Origin: Acidimicrobiaceae bacterium
GTDB taxonomy: Bacteria > Actinomycetota > Acidimicrobiia > Acidimicrobiales > Poriferisodalaceae
Assembly (NCBI GenBank): GCA_905182565.1
Contig: CAJJCB010000024.1
Coordinates: 185,527 to 249,526, forward strand
Reading direction: 5' to 3'
Length of the DNA stretch: 64,000 bases
Shown: piece by piece, positions 17,995 through 29,188 of the stretch
Position numbering within the stretch: the first letter of the stretch is position 1
How the letters are laid out: each line of letters starts with the position of its first letter
The notes under the pieces: model-generated
Told to the model about the DNA's origin: nothing
The model's database searches: none
What the model saw: only the letters and a program-made list of their open reading frames with translations
Program-made: the position numbers and the translations under genes

Positions 17995-19254
17995 GTGATT
18001 GACTCTGAAAAGAATTCCCGGATAGCTGACTTTGGACTGGCGCCTTTAGGAGAGCAGGCTATTAGTTGGGCGCGTGCCCATTCACCACTCGTAGATGGTT
18101 ATTTGCGTGACAGGTTAAGTGATGGTTCCCTTAAAGGTCGAAGGGTTGCGGTTGTAGTTCACCTCGAAGCAAAGACAGCACTTCTTGCAACGGTCTTAGC
18201 TGAAGCAGGAGCCGATGTAGTAGTTGCGGGTAGCAATCCACATTCAACGCGCGACGAAATTGCTGCTGCTTTAGTGGCCCGAGGAATTGAAGTTCATTCT
18301 TCTCGAAATAGTGGTTATAGCGTTTGGGAATCTGATCTTGAGGTAGTTGCTTCACGTAAGCCAGAATTGATAATAGATGATGGAGCTGAACTCACTTTGC
18401 GAATAATAAATGCGGGTACAGATCACGGTATTTTAGGTGTAACTGAACAAACCACTACAGGAGTTGCTCGACTTCGCCAGCTTGAAGCGTCAGGCCGGCT
18501 CGGTTTTCCGGTCTTGGCAGCCAATGACGCAAAGTGTAAACATCTTTTCGATAATCGATACGGAACTGGCCAATCGACAGTACAAGCTATTTTGAATCTA
18601 ACTAATATGTTGATGGCAGGTAAGAATGTAGCGATTTTTGGTTACGGTTGGGTTGGTCGAGGAATAGCAACGCATGTGCGAGCTCTTGGCGGAACAGCTT
18701 GGATTGTAGAAATTGATCCAGTCAAGGCTCTCGAAGCGGTCATGGATGGACATCAGGTGGCTGCAGCAGCAGACGCTTTACCCACTGCTGATTTTGTATT
18801 GACTGCGACTGGTGGGATCAAAGCCGTAGGAGCGAAGCACTTTGCAATGATGAAGGAAGGTGCCATCTTGGCAAATGCCGGACATCATGATTTAGAGATT
18901 GATGTGGATTGGTTAAAAAATGAAAGTTCGACGACATCAGAAGTGAGAGAAGGAATAGATCGTTACGAAATAAAGGGAATTGGTCACCTTTATGTGCTCG
19001 CTAACGGGGCACTAGTGAATATAGCTGGGGGGCTAGGACATCCGATTGAAATAATGGACTTATCGTTTGCTGTTCAAGGCGTCGGGTGTCATGAACTAGC
19101 TAAAGGAGGCTTAGCACCTGGTGTCACTGTCATTAGTTCTAGCTTAGACAACGAGATAGCCGCCGCTTCGTTGGCGGCGCAAGGCGTGGTGTTAGATGAA
19201 GTTTCAGCAGAGCAAACTGAGAACATCGAAACGATGTTCGGAAAGATAGATTAA
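17995..19254 (+). CDS. ahcY: Adenosylhomocysteinase, short archaeal/Thermotoga-type
   Basis: 419 residues; splits S-adenosylhomocysteine into adenosine and homocysteine with bound NAD. The HLEAKTALL segment (56-64) marks the archaeal/Thermotoga branch. NAD-binding GYGWVGRG, the Lys/Asp/Asn group KHLFDN (182-187), GHHDLEID and GGLGHPIEIMD are intact. Two oddities: the adenine-site motif reads EQTTTG (151-156) where the family has EETTTG, and the protein ends at MFGKID without the KPDHYRY tail of the long type (normal for the short type). GTG start without a strong ribosome-binding site. One base before deoD. Confidence 0.9.
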   Translation: MIDSEKNSRIADFGLAPLGEQAISWARAHSPLVDGYLRDRLSDGSLKGRRVAVVVHLEAKTALLATVLAEAGADVVVAGSNPHSTRDEIAAALVARGIEVHSSRNSGYSVWESDLEVVASRKPELIIDDGAELTLRIINAGTDHGILGVTEQTTTGVARLRQLEASGRLGFPVLAANDAKCKHLFDNRYGTGQSTVQAILNLTNMLMAGKNVAIFGYGWVGRGIATHVRALGGTAWIVEIDPVKALEAVMDGHQVAAAADALPTADFVLTATGGIKAVGAKHFAMMKEGAILANAGHHDLEIDVDWLKNESSTTSEVREGIDRYEIKGIGHLYVLANGALVNIAGGLGHPIEIMDLSFAVQGVGCHELAKGGLAPGVTVISSSLDNEIAAASLAAQGVVLDEVSAEQTENIETMFGKID

Positions 19255-19255
19255 T

Positions 19256-19981
19256 TTGTCAACTCCACATATTTCCGCTACCCAGGGCGATTTTGCTTCA
19301 ACGGTTCTGATGCCTGGAGATCCGCTTAGAGCGACGTATATAGCTGATAATTTTTTGACGGAAGCTAAACAGATTACAAATGTTAGAAATATGACCGGAT
19401 ATACAGGAATGTATAAAGAAATTCCAGTATCGGTGATGGCATCAGGTATGGGAATTCCATCGGCTGCGATATACGTAACTGAACTTTACCGGCACTACGA
19501 CGTTCAGAACATAATTAGAATCGGCACTGCAGGATCTTTCTCTACTGACCTCCCTCTACGGTCACTGGTCGTTGCCGAGTCCTGTTTCACTAGTAGCTCT
19601 ATGCCGAGTCTCTTAGACCCTGGTGCTGATCCGATTCTGTTGCCATCATCTGAGTTGCTTAAGGCTAGTAGCAAAGTAGCCGAAGATAAAAACATAGAAG
19701 TTGCTACTGGTCGGGTGTTTACTACTGATATTTTTTATGAGCCAAATGAGAACTTAACGATGGAGATGCATGCCGCTGGGGTAGTAGCTGTTGAGATGGA
19801 ATGTGCTGCGCTGTATGCAATTGCTCAATTAGAAAACCGTGGTGCTCTTTCTTTGTTAACACTCACAGATCAGCTTGCAACTGGTGAATCACTTTCCACT
19901 GATGAGCGACAAAGCAGCCTTGATGAAATGATTGATTACGCGTTACACATAGTGGATGAGGTCAGTTTGTTCACGAATTGA
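19256..19981 (+). CDS. deoD: Purine nucleoside phosphorylase, DeoD type
   Basis: 241-residue NP-I family phosphorylase converting purine nucleosides and phosphate to base and ribose-1-phosphate. PGDPLRATYIA near the start, GIGTAG-like RIGTAGSFS, VEMECAALYA and the catalytic-Asp segment LTDQLATGE are all present. TTG start one base after the ahcY stop, so the two are a cotranscribed pair: DeoD can remove the adenosine made by AhcY and pull the reversible hydrolysis forward. Its last 11 bp overlap the convergent M20 gene. Confidence 0.92.
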   Translation: MSTPHISATQGDFASTVLMPGDPLRATYIADNFLTEAKQITNVRNMTGYTGMYKEIPVSVMASGMGIPSAAIYVTELYRHYDVQNIIRIGTAGSFSTDLPLRSLVVAESCFTSSSMPSLLDPGADPILLPSSELLKASSKVAEDKNIEVATGRVFTTDIFYEPNENLTMEMHAAGVVAVEMECAALYAIAQLENRGALSLLTLTDQLATGESLSTDERQSSLDEMIDYALHIVDEVSLFTN

Positions 19982-21119
19982 AAAACTTCCGGTAGATAGA
20001 GGCAGCAAGATCCAGCTGATCGAGATCAATCCATTCAACGGCTTGATGAGCTTGGTCTATAGATCCCGGACCAAACACGACAATTTCGCTTGCGATTTCA
20101 GGGTAACGCAATGCGTTCGATCCGTAGTCTGCGGTATCGGGGCTTGTGCCAGCTATATGCGAAAGAGCTGTAACTAAATCGCTTGAAGGATCTTGATAGA
20201 AAGCAGGACTTCCGGTTCCGTAGGTATTCTCAATTTGCACATCCAGAGGTACAGCATTACTTCGAATTAACGCCTCTAAATGTGTTTGAATTTCCGCTGG
20301 GTCCTCACCTGGAGAGGTCCGGCGGCCGATATAAAGAGAGCACTTGTCCGGGATTATGTTCCTGGCAAGCCCGCCCTCTATTTCAGTAACAGAGACAGAC
20401 CCGTTTCCGACTGTCGTCGAAGGTTGAAGTGTCTGTAATCGGGCTTGCTCGGCGTCGATTGCGGTAATGATACGAGCTGCAGCGCTAATTGCGTTCTTCC
20501 CCAAATGTGGTTTAGATGAGTGTGCAGCATGCCCAAGGACAGTGACGTCGAGGCCGACACCGCCCTTGTGCCCATAAACAGGCGAGCACATGGTCGGTTC
20601 TGCGACAATGATTTGGTCGATACGTTCGTGGCGACTGAGGAGCCAGTCGCGGTAACCGACAGCGCCGATTAGGCCACCCATCTCTTCAGAGATTGTACCA
20701 ACGAGATTTATAGTGGGCTTCGGTGCGTTTCCTTGTTTTTTCATTTCTTCTATTACTGCTAGTGCTATAGCAAGAGTTGCTTTCGTATCGACAGAGCCAC
20801 GCCCGTAGACCCGATTGTTTTCAATTCTTCCATCGAACGGATCTCCTGACATGTGTTCAACTCCAACCGTGTCAAGATGAACGTCGATAGTCAGCGAACG
20901 GTCGCTGGTGCCTTCAAAGCGGGCGTAGACATTGTGGCGACCATCGAGAATATCTTCGGTAGTTACTGTTGCTCCAAGGTCTTCGCAACGGTTTGCCATC
21001 CACTCTGAAATTTCCCGTTCTCCATTGTCTCCAGACTTAGGCCCAGCTTGTAAAGGGTTGACGCTCGGAATTTGTACTAGTTCTGATAGGCGTTCGGCCA
21101 GCTGTGACGCGTTAAACAT
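19971..21119 (-). CDS. M20-family metallopeptidase/deacylase (ArgE/DapE-like)
   Basis: 382 residues from the ATG at 21119, which has a GGGGGAA site; in-frame starts at 21134 and 21167 lack one. Zinc-site motifs of the M20 family are visible: VHLDTVG, then GRGSVDTKA, the catalytic Glu pair SEEMGG, and a late FGPGSIDQAHQ. A lid/dimerisation domain lies in between. Such enzymes deacylate N-acyl amino acids (ArgE, DapE) or cleave dipeptides. Being divergent from argG, an acetylornithine deacetylase-like role is plausible but not proven. Confidence 0.86.
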   Translation of the reverse strand: MFNASQLAERLSELVQIPSVNPLQAGPKSGDNGEREISEWMANRCEDLGATVTTEDILDGRHNVYARFEGTSDRSLTIDVHLDTVGVEHMSGDPFDGRIENNRVYGRGSVDTKATLAIALAVIEEMKKQGNAPKPTINLVGTISEEMGGLIGAVGYRDWLLSRHERIDQIIVAEPTMCSPVYGHKGGVGLDVTVLGHAAHSSKPHLGKNAISAAARIITAIDAEQARLQTLQPSTTVGNGSVSVTEIEGGLARNIIPDKCSLYIGRRTSPGEDPAEIQTHLEALIRSNAVPLDVQIENTYGTGSPAFYQDPSSDLVTALSHIAGTSPDTADYGSNALRYPEIASEIVVFGPGSIDQAHQAVEWIDLDQLDLAASIYRKFFNS

Positions 21120-21210
21120 ATGATGTTCCCCCATTAAGATTCCAGTCGTTTCTAGTCTAGATCTCAATAACTGTGTAATAAGGAAAGGGTGAGCATCTTA
21201 TATCCCGTAG

Positions 21211-22554
<1,344 letters not shown>

Positions 22555-22733
22555 CTAAACAAAAATGAGCTAATTGATGGTCATTTCTGTTCTGGAGTGA
22601 CTGCAAATTTGGTGATCTCGAAACGTGGTTCCGGGATTTTCAAAATATTGAAGACCCGAAGAACCTGACCGTGTCGCTTGCACGGTTACATGTTTCCTCA
22701 GCCGTCAATCCATGGGTGTAATATGCTGAGGAT

Positions 22734-23603
22734 ATGGGGGAACTAATATATTTTGAGGCAGACGCTGAAGCGGAAGAGATTCTTAAGGCTCTCAGAGATA
22801 ATGGCGCCTGCGTAATTCTCAACCTTATGAACGATGATCTGAAGTTTCGAATTGTAGATGAATTACAACCATTTATTGAGTCCACGCCAGACGGCAAAGA
22901 TGACTTTACTGGAAAGCAAACAGGCCGAACTGGGGCATTGATAGCCCGAAGTGAGGCCTCTCGTGAGCTCGTAATGCACCTCACTATAACTGACCTCGCT
23001 AATCAGTTTCTTGAGCCATACACGGATAAGATTCAGCTTCACCTCACTCAAATAATTGATATTCGACCCGGTCAAGGTGCCCAGCCTCGTCACCGTGACC
23101 GCCTCGCATGGGGTGGCTACCTACCAGATGAGATTGAGCCCCAATTCAACACTCTTTGGGCACTGACAGATTTCACTAAGGAAAATGGGGCAACAAGGGT
23201 GGTGCCAGGGTCCGTTAGCTGGCCCGCCGATCGTAGAGCTTTAGATGAAGAAACGGTTCAAGCAACTATGCCAGCCGGTTCGGTATTGCTCTACTCAGGT
23301 TCAATTATCCATGGTGGCGGCCAAAATTGCAGCGAGCTAAATCGCACCGGAATTAATATCACCTATTGTCTCGGCTGGTTACGGACTGAAGAAAACCAGT
23401 ACTTATCTTGTCCACCCGACATAGCAAGAGAGCTTGACCACGACCTGCAAGAGATGCTCGGCTACACCATGGGGACTTATGCGCTGGGTTATTACAGCGA
23501 TCCGGAAGGCGTAAATGATATAAACGACCTCAGACCACCTGAGTTTGTGCTTGGTCGTTCACCACGAAAGAATGGGAACATGGCAGCGTTGATTACTGAC
23601 TAA
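22734..23603 (+). CDS. Phytanoyl-CoA dioxygenase (PhyH) family protein, second copy
   Basis: 289 residues. Facial triad H120-x-D122 (PRHRDR) and distal H193 (IHGGGQN), with R204 in LNRTGINIT for 2-oxoglutarate. Only distantly like the PhyH protein at 9073. The C-terminal ~60 residues (from LSCPPDIA) extend beyond the barrel, with a YTMGTYALGYY segment seen in PhyH proteins of marine bacteria. Single gene, 179 bp after argG and convergent with the carboxyltransferase operon. Substrate unknown. Confidence 0.86.
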   Translation: MGELIYFEADAEAEEILKALRDNGACVILNLMNDDLKFRIVDELQPFIESTPDGKDDFTGKQTGRTGALIARSEASRELVMHLTITDLANQFLEPYTDKIQLHLTQIIDIRPGQGAQPRHRDRLAWGGYLPDEIEPQFNTLWALTDFTKENGATRVVPGSVSWPADRRALDEETVQATMPAGSVLLYSGSIIHGGGQNCSELNRTGINITYCLGWLRTEENQYLSCPPDIARELDHDLQEMLGYTMGTYALGYYSDPEGVNDINDLRPPEFVLGRSPRKNGNMAALITD

Positions 23604-23814
23604 GTCAAAAGTGAGACTTTACTTCCAATGCTGTACGCGATTCATTACGTTTTGCGAAATTTGAGAGATTGCCAGATCCTCGAGCCCGTGCGCCAAATCG
23701 GTGTAGCCAACGGGAAAACGGCGCTTTGGTTACGTATGAACGACCCCATGACCGTCGATCCCATTGCAAAACAAGCCCTGTTCTCTGCAGCGCTAGCGCC
23801 AGCAAGATGCTCAG

Positions 23815-25257
23815 CTACCAGGTGTCGACCGAATGTTTCTTCTCAGAAATCAAAGACCTCCGCTCGGATTGTGACGGGAGTAGATTCAGTAAGTTGACGA
23901 TATTTTTACGTGTCTCTGCTGGTTCGATAACGTCATCGAACGCATTCATGTTCCGAGTAGCGCTGAATCCATCGATACTGCCGATTTCTGCATTTGGCCA
24001 AGCGAAGGAAGCTAGAGGTGATGTATGACCAGTGGGGGAGCCACACATTATGTGGCCTGAGAAACCGCCGGCTTTTCCTATTTGGATTGAAATCAAAGGA
24101 ACTGTTCGGTGTTGGTGTGCCATAAGCGCCCTAGTGTGAGAACGCGACAAGCCAGGCTCAGTCGCGATGACCCCTGTAGCTCCCTCCGCCCAGCTAGTAA
24201 CTGCACCTACGCTGTCTAAGATGGAGAGAATTGGGAACTCGTAGCTATCGCATAACTCGACAAATCGAGCTGTTTTAGTTGCTGCTGATTCATCAATCTC
24301 ACCGTTTCGAATGAATGAGTTATTAGCTAGGAGGCCAATTGTTTTACCGTTTACTCGAGCTAAACCCGTGGTGACTGTGGTTGCAAAACTTGGACGTAGC
24401 TCGAAATAACTACCGGCGTCTATTAGCGACCGGATTATCGAAAAAATGTGGTCTTCTTCGTGAGCGGTGGTTGGTAATTCATCGCTGAGGGATCTTTCTG
24501 GAAGTTCACCTGATGCATTATCTTCGAAGTAGCTTAGATATCTTTTTGCAGCTTTGATTGCTTCAGCGTCACTGTCAACTAGGAGATCGATTCCTCCAAG
24601 CTTGTCATGCATTTCTGCGCCGGCCAGTTCGTTAGGAGTTAACGAAAGCCCTAAGGCAGCTTCCACCATTGGAGGCCCACCCATTCCAATAGCTGAACCT
24701 TTGGTTGCGATAACAAAGTCCGAGAATCCAGCGATACTAGCGTGGCCGGCGAACGAAGGTCCTGCGACAATTGCAATCGTTGGGACCCACCCTGACAACT
24801 GAGCCATTCCATCAAAATGGGTATATCTACCGAATTGACCACTGAGTTCAGTATGTCCTAAACCAGTTCGTGGGTGCCTAGCGCGGCTACCACCACCATC
24901 GACGAATAAGACCATCGGCCATCGGTGTTGTTGAGACAGCGCTATCAAGTGTTCCAGGCGTCCGCCTCCGTACCCTCCTCCTTTGTCGGTGTAATCAGAT
25001 GAGGATGCTATTACGGGCTGATTATTGACTTGCCCGATAAAGTCAACGCCTCCATATTCAGGTACCCAGTTGCCTTCGGTGTCGATTGCCGCTATCGAAC
25101 CAAATTCGACGGCTGTTTCAGGATCTAGAAGGTTAGCTATCCGTTCTCTCGCAGTGAGATGCCCTGAGTCGTGTACTTTGGCGACTGCATCAGGGCGCGC
25201 TGAATCAAAACGTTTTGTCTTTGCAGATTTTAGTCGTGTTAGCGGTGTTTCATCCAT
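23815..25257 (-). CDS. Acyl-CoA carboxylase carboxyltransferase, subunit with intact N-domain (CT1)
   Basis: 480-residue biotin-dependent carboxyltransferase of the PccB/AccD type, two crotonase-fold halves. The N-half has the acyl-CoA-site features: VDGGGSRARHP and GMGGPPMVEAA at 191-201, then ELAGAEMHDKLGG. The C-half is degraded at the second oxyanion hole: where PccB has D-x-PGF-x-PG this protein reads DSVGAVTSW (348-356), and ~30 residues of the usual C-terminal region before the final helix are missing. 33 bp downstream of its paralogue. No biotin carboxylase or carrier gene is in the window. Confidence 0.87.
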   Translation of the reverse strand: MDETPLTRLKSAKTKRFDSARPDAVAKVHDSGHLTARERIANLLDPETAVEFGSIAAIDTEGNWVPEYGGVDFIGQVNNQPVIASSSDYTDKGGGYGGGRLEHLIALSQQHRWPMVLFVDGGGSRARHPRTGLGHTELSGQFGRYTHFDGMAQLSGWVPTIAIVAGPSFAGHASIAGFSDFVIATKGSAIGMGGPPMVEAALGLSLTPNELAGAEMHDKLGGIDLLVDSDAEAIKAAKRYLSYFEDNASGELPERSLSDELPTTAHEEDHIFSIIRSLIDAGSYFELRPSFATTVTTGLARVNGKTIGLLANNSFIRNGEIDESAATKTARFVELCDSYEFPILSILDSVGAVTSWAEGATGVIATEPGLSRSHTRALMAHQHRTVPLISIQIGKAGGFSGHIMCGSPTGHTSPLASFAWPNAEIGSIDGFSATRNMNAFDDVIEPAETRKNIVNLLNLLPSQSERRSLISEKKHSVDTW

Positions 25258-25290
25258 ATTGTTTCAGGCTCAGTTTGGATCGCAATCCAA

Positions 25291-26754
25291 TCACTTAGGG
25301 TCGATAGGTCTAACTTTTCTACTTGGTATCCGCCTTGGAGTACGTATTAGGTGTCGTGCTATTCTTGGTCTGGTTTCTTCGGGCAAGATAATGTCATCGA
25401 AAGAAAATGTTCGCCCTGCGTTTAGTCCAGAAGAAGCATCGCGCATTTCTTCGGCGTAGAGGTCACGTATCTCACGTGCTTCCTGCGGGGTTGAAGCCGC
25501 CTTGATTTCCCTACGTTTCACCAAATAGGCAGCACCTTCTAATGACATGCCAGCGGATTCTACAGATGGCCATGCGAGCCGTAAATCAGGGACATGTCGA
25601 GAAGTGCCGAACCCAGACATGGCATATGGGCCAAGGCCGTACGCTTTTCTTATTTGTACTGAATATAAAGGGACATTTCGCTGATGTAATGCGGCTAGTG
25701 GTCTCGCGTGGTGGCGTGCCATTCCTTCGGCCTCTGCCTCAGGCCCAACCATGTAGCCAGGATTATCTATAAAAGAGATAAGAGGGAATCCGTATGAATC
25801 GCAGCATTCAATGAACCGAGACGCCTTGTCTGCTGCAGCGCTATCAATTGCACCTGCACGCGCCGACATAGGTTGGTTAGCGATAATCCCAACCGAGCGC
25901 CCATATAACTTGGCAAACGCTGTAACCATTGAAGATCCCCAACGACTCCCTACTTCTAAGGTGCTGTTTTTATCTGCGAAAGCATTAATCACTTTTCGCA
26001 TGTCGTATTGTCGGCGACGATTGGGGGGAACAATGCTACTTATATTGGCAGCTTCATCGGGTTCTTCGAACTCATTTACTGATTCATACCAGAGGCTTAA
26101 TAATGACTTGCAGGTCCTGATTGCATCCACTGTGTCGTCAGCGATTACATCAACTTCGCCGCGGTTAGCTAGTTCCTCTGACGACCTTGATGTGACTCGT
26201 GTAGCGTTGATACTTCCGATTGAAGAACCTTTAGTAGCGATAACTAGATCAGTTAAAAAAGCGATAGCAGCGTGACCATCGTGACTATCTCCGGTGACAA
26301 TTGAAATTGTTGGTACCCAGCCCGATAGCTCAGTTAAACCTTCGAGAACGTCCCATCTTGCTCGCGTGTAATTGATAATCGGTGGTGGGAGTAAGGGCTC
26401 GTCTCGGCGGGCACCATCACCTTCTAGGAAAATTATAAATGGCCATCGATTTTTCTGAGCTAGATAAATCATTTTCGCAAGTTTGCGCATGTTGCGATCT
26501 GTCTGGGTTCCGTTATGGATACCTCTGTCATAAGCAGCTATAGCAACAGATTTGTCGTTGACGCTAGCGATCCCGCAGATTAAGCCATCTGAATAATTGT
26601 TTCCATCTGAATCATCATCGCTGGTTGCCAGAGCTCCGTATTCGTCGAAACTCCCAGTATCAGATATTGAGCGAATGAGACTTCGCGCGTTTATGGAACC
26701 TTCCTGGGCTAGCTTGCGCGCGACTACGATTTCTTGACGTGACTTATCATCCAC
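25291..26754 (-). CDS. Acyl-CoA carboxylase carboxyltransferase, subunit with intact C-domain (CT2)
   Basis: 487-residue paralogue of the next gene, with the opposite pattern. The C-half is canonical: FIDNPGYMVGP (328-338), RKAYGLGPYAM (369-379) and the full C-terminal region ending in DDIILPEETRPRIARHL. The N-half lost the acyl-CoA loop: SSIGSINATRV (178-188) stands where the family has G-x-[GA]GPP-x-V, and the ELGGA-x2-H segment is gone. GTG start 3 bp after the isocitrate dehydrogenase stop with a GAGG site inside that gene, so the three genes form one operon. Probably a heteromer with CT1. Confidence 0.87.
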   Translation of the reverse strand: MDDKSRQEIVVARKLAQEGSINARSLIRSISDTGSFDEYGALATSDDDSDGNNYSDGLICGIASVNDKSVAIAAYDRGIHNGTQTDRNMRKLAKMIYLAQKNRWPFIIFLEGDGARRDEPLLPPPIINYTRARWDVLEGLTELSGWVPTISIVTGDSHDGHAAIAFLTDLVIATKGSSIGSINATRVTSRSSEELANRGEVDVIADDTVDAIRTCKSLLSLWYESVNEFEEPDEAANISSIVPPNRRRQYDMRKVINAFADKNSTLEVGSRWGSSMVTAFAKLYGRSVGIIANQPMSARAGAIDSAAADKASRFIECCDSYGFPLISFIDNPGYMVGPEAEAEGMARHHARPLAALHQRNVPLYSVQIRKAYGLGPYAMSGFGTSRHVPDLRLAWPSVESAGMSLEGAAYLVKRREIKAASTPQEAREIRDLYAEEMRDASSGLNAGRTFSFDDIILPEETRPRIARHLIRTPRRIPSRKVRPIDPK

Positions 26755-26757
26755 AGA

Positions 26758-28980
26758 TTACCTCGCATTGAAATCGGAGATAATTACGTTAAAGGCGTTA
26801 CTCGGTCTCATAGCTAGCGCAGCTTTTTTCGGGTCTGGAAAATAGTATCCGCCTACATCTACCGGATTACCCTGGCATGCGATTAGTTGGTCCACAATTG
26901 TAGCTTCATTTTCCAGGAGGGCGAGGTGAAGTGGTGTGAAATGGGCCGCTAGTTTTGGGTCATTTGTTTGTGCGCTAATGGCTTCAGACCACCAAAGAGC
27001 GATATAGAAATGACTACCTCTATTGTCTAGCTCGTTCACTTTCCTGCTCGGAGATTTACCTTCATCAAGAAGTTTTCCAGTTGCAATGTCGAGCGTCTCG
27101 GCTAGTAGCTGAGCTGTAGCATTTCCTGACGTGGTGGCTAAGTGCTCAAGAGATACTGCGAGAGCTAAAAATTCTCCGAGGCTATCCCAGCGGAGATGAT
27201 TTTCTTTTTCAAATTGCTGCACATGCTTAGGGGCAGAGCCACCGGCGCCCGTTTCGAAAAGCCCTCCACCGTTCATAAGAGGTACGATTGACAACATTTT
27301 TGCGGAAGTTCCGAGTTCGAGAATTGGAAATAAGTCCGTATTGTAATCGCGCAGTACATTGCCGGTTACTGAAATTGTATTTAAACCTTTTCGGATCCTG
27401 TCGATAGAAAATTGGGTTGCTTTGACTGGAGACATAATCTCAATATCAATGCCGTCTGTGTTGTGGCTCGGCAGGTATTGTTTAATTTTTTGAATGAGTT
27501 GAGCATCATGTGCCCGACTTTCGTCTAGCCAAAAAATAACTGGCTCATTCGCCGCTTGGCCTCTTGTTACGGCTAATTTTACCCAGTCCTTGATCGGCTC
27601 ATCTTTAACATTGCACATGCGCCAAATATCGCCGCTCTGCACAGTGTGCTTTAGCACTATGTTGCCGGACTCGTCGGTCACCGAAACTGTACCGTTCGAA
27701 GCCATTTCGAATGTCTTGTCGTGGCTGCCATACTCTTCGGCTTTTTGTGCCATTAACCCAATATTTGCAACAGAGCCCATGGTCGTGGGATCGTACGCCC
27801 CATTTTTTTGACAGTCTTCAATCACGACCTGATAAATCCCAGCGTAGCTGCTGTCAGGAATTACTGCTTTTGTATCTTGCAGCTCGCCATCAGGATTCCA
27901 CATGCGCCCTGACTCCCGAATCATTGCCGGCATGGAAGCATCAACTATGATGTCGCTAGGTACGTGGAGGCCTGTTATGCCACGATCAGAATCGACCATA
28001 GCTAATGCTGGGCGACTTTGCTGGTCACCGCTGATGGATGTCTCTATTGCCTCTTTCTCAGATGGAGTAAGAGCTTCTAGGGCATCAATGAGGCTCGCAA
28101 ACCCGTTGTTAACGTTTACGTTATGGTTAGCTAAAAGTTCGGCGTGTTGGTTAAAGGTCTCTTTGAAAAATTGCTTAACGCAGTAACCGAAAATGATTGG
28201 GTCAGACACCTTCATCATCGTTGCTTTCATATGCAAAGAGAACAAGACGTTCTTTGCCTTAGCATCGTTCATCTCAACTTCTAGAAATGCTGTGAGAGCC
28301 TCCATTGACAAGAACGTTGCGTCAATTACTTCGCCACTAAGGACGGGAACGGTCTTTAAGATTTGTGAACTACCACTTGTTGGGCTGAATGTGACAGTGA
28401 GAATTTGATCCTTGGCACTAGTAAACGATTGTTCGTTATGGCGAAAATCTCCTCCACCCATCGTTGAGACATGAGTTTGAGAGTTCTTGCTCCAAACACC
28501 CATTGAATGTGGGTTTTTTTGTGCGTAGGACTTGACTGCCTTGGGAGCCCGACGATCTGAATTTCCTTCTCGTAAAACTGGGTTGACAGCCGAACCCTTT
28601 ATCTTGTCGTATCGCTTCTGGATATCTTTTTCAAGATCATTAATCGGATTAGATGGATAGTCAGGGATGTTGTAACCGCTTGCTTGTAGCTCTGCGATAG
28701 TTGCTTCAAGTTGCGGAACTGAAGCCGAAATATTCGGGAGTTTAATTATGTTAGCGTCGGGCTGAAGAGTTAGCTCACCAAGCTCTGAAAGTGCATCTGC
28801 CTGTATCTGCTCCTCAGTAAGATTTTCTGGGAAATTGGACAGAACACGGCCAGCTAACGAGATGTCTCTAGTCTCCACGCTTACGCCAGCAGCACCAGCA
28901 AAAGCTTCGATGATTGGCAAAAAAGAGTACGTGGCGAGAGCAGGTGCTTCATCGGTATGGGTGTAAATGATCTTGGACAT
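26758..28980 (-). CDS. icd: Isocitrate dehydrogenase, monomeric NADP-dependent type
   Basis: 740 residues, the length of the monomeric IDH family. Start region [19 protein letters not shown], the substrate-site segment [12 protein letters not shown], and [15 protein letters not shown] near the C-terminus are family hallmarks. Oxidatively decarboxylates isocitrate to 2-oxoglutarate in the TCA cycle, producing NADPH. First gene of an operon with the two carboxyltransferase paralogues; a functional link between 2-oxoglutarate supply and the carboxyltransferases is possible but speculative. Confidence 0.95.
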   Translation of the reverse strand: MSKIIYTHTDEAPALATYSFLPIIEAFAGAAGVSVETRDISLAGRVLSNFPENLTEEQIQADALSELGELTLQPDANIIKLPNISASVPQLEATIAELQASGYNIPDYPSNPINDLEKDIQKRYDKIKGSAVNPVLREGNSDRRAPKAVKSYAQKNPHSMGVWSKNSQTHVSTMGGGDFRHNEQSFTSAKDQILTVTFSPTSGSSQILKTVPVLSGEVIDATFLSMEALTAFLEVEMNDAKAKNVLFSLHMKATMMKVSDPIIFGYCVKQFFKETFNQHAELLANHNVNVNNGFASLIDALEALTPSEKEAIETSISGDQQSRPALAMVDSDRGITGLHVPSDIIVDASMPAMIRESGRMWNPDGELQDTKAVIPDSSYAGIYQVVIEDCQKNGAYDPTTMGSVANIGLMAQKAEEYGSHDKTFEMASNGTVSVTDESGNIVLKHTVQSGDIWRMCNVKDEPIKDWVKLAVTRGQAANEPVIFWLDESRAHDAQLIQKIKQYLPSHNTDGIDIEIMSPVKATQFSIDRIRKGLNTISVTGNVLRDYNTDLFPILELGTSAKMLSIVPLMNGGGLFETGAGGSAPKHVQQFEKENHLRWDSLGEFLALAVSLEHLATTSGNATAQLLAETLDIATGKLLDEGKSPSRKVNELDNRGSHFYIALWWSEAISAQTNDPKLAAHFTPLHLALLENEATIVDQLIACQGNPVDVGGYYFPDPKKAALAMRPSNAFNVIISDFNAR

Positions 28981-29188
28981 TTGGCTCCAGTGAGTATTAA
29001 ATATCTGTTAGTTTGTAACCGCTATCAGACAATATCGGTTTATTCCTATGAGATCCTGATTGGTAGGTAAAACGGGTAAAAGGTTTAGGTCTTGGCTTGA
29101 AATATTTAGTTCCGTCATCATAAGGAAAACTGCATCCACACCATGAGAGGAAGAGTAACCATGGGAAAACTGCAGACCGTAGTAGAGA

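Noticed and set aside
23605..23805. 66-codon reverse frame directly after CT1, considered as a small acyl-CoA carboxylase epsilon subunit (AccE)
   Set aside because: Arg/Ser/Trp composition and lack of the usual AccE ending pattern; TTG start without a ribosome-binding site; another frame of the same DNA is equally open. Treated as chance.
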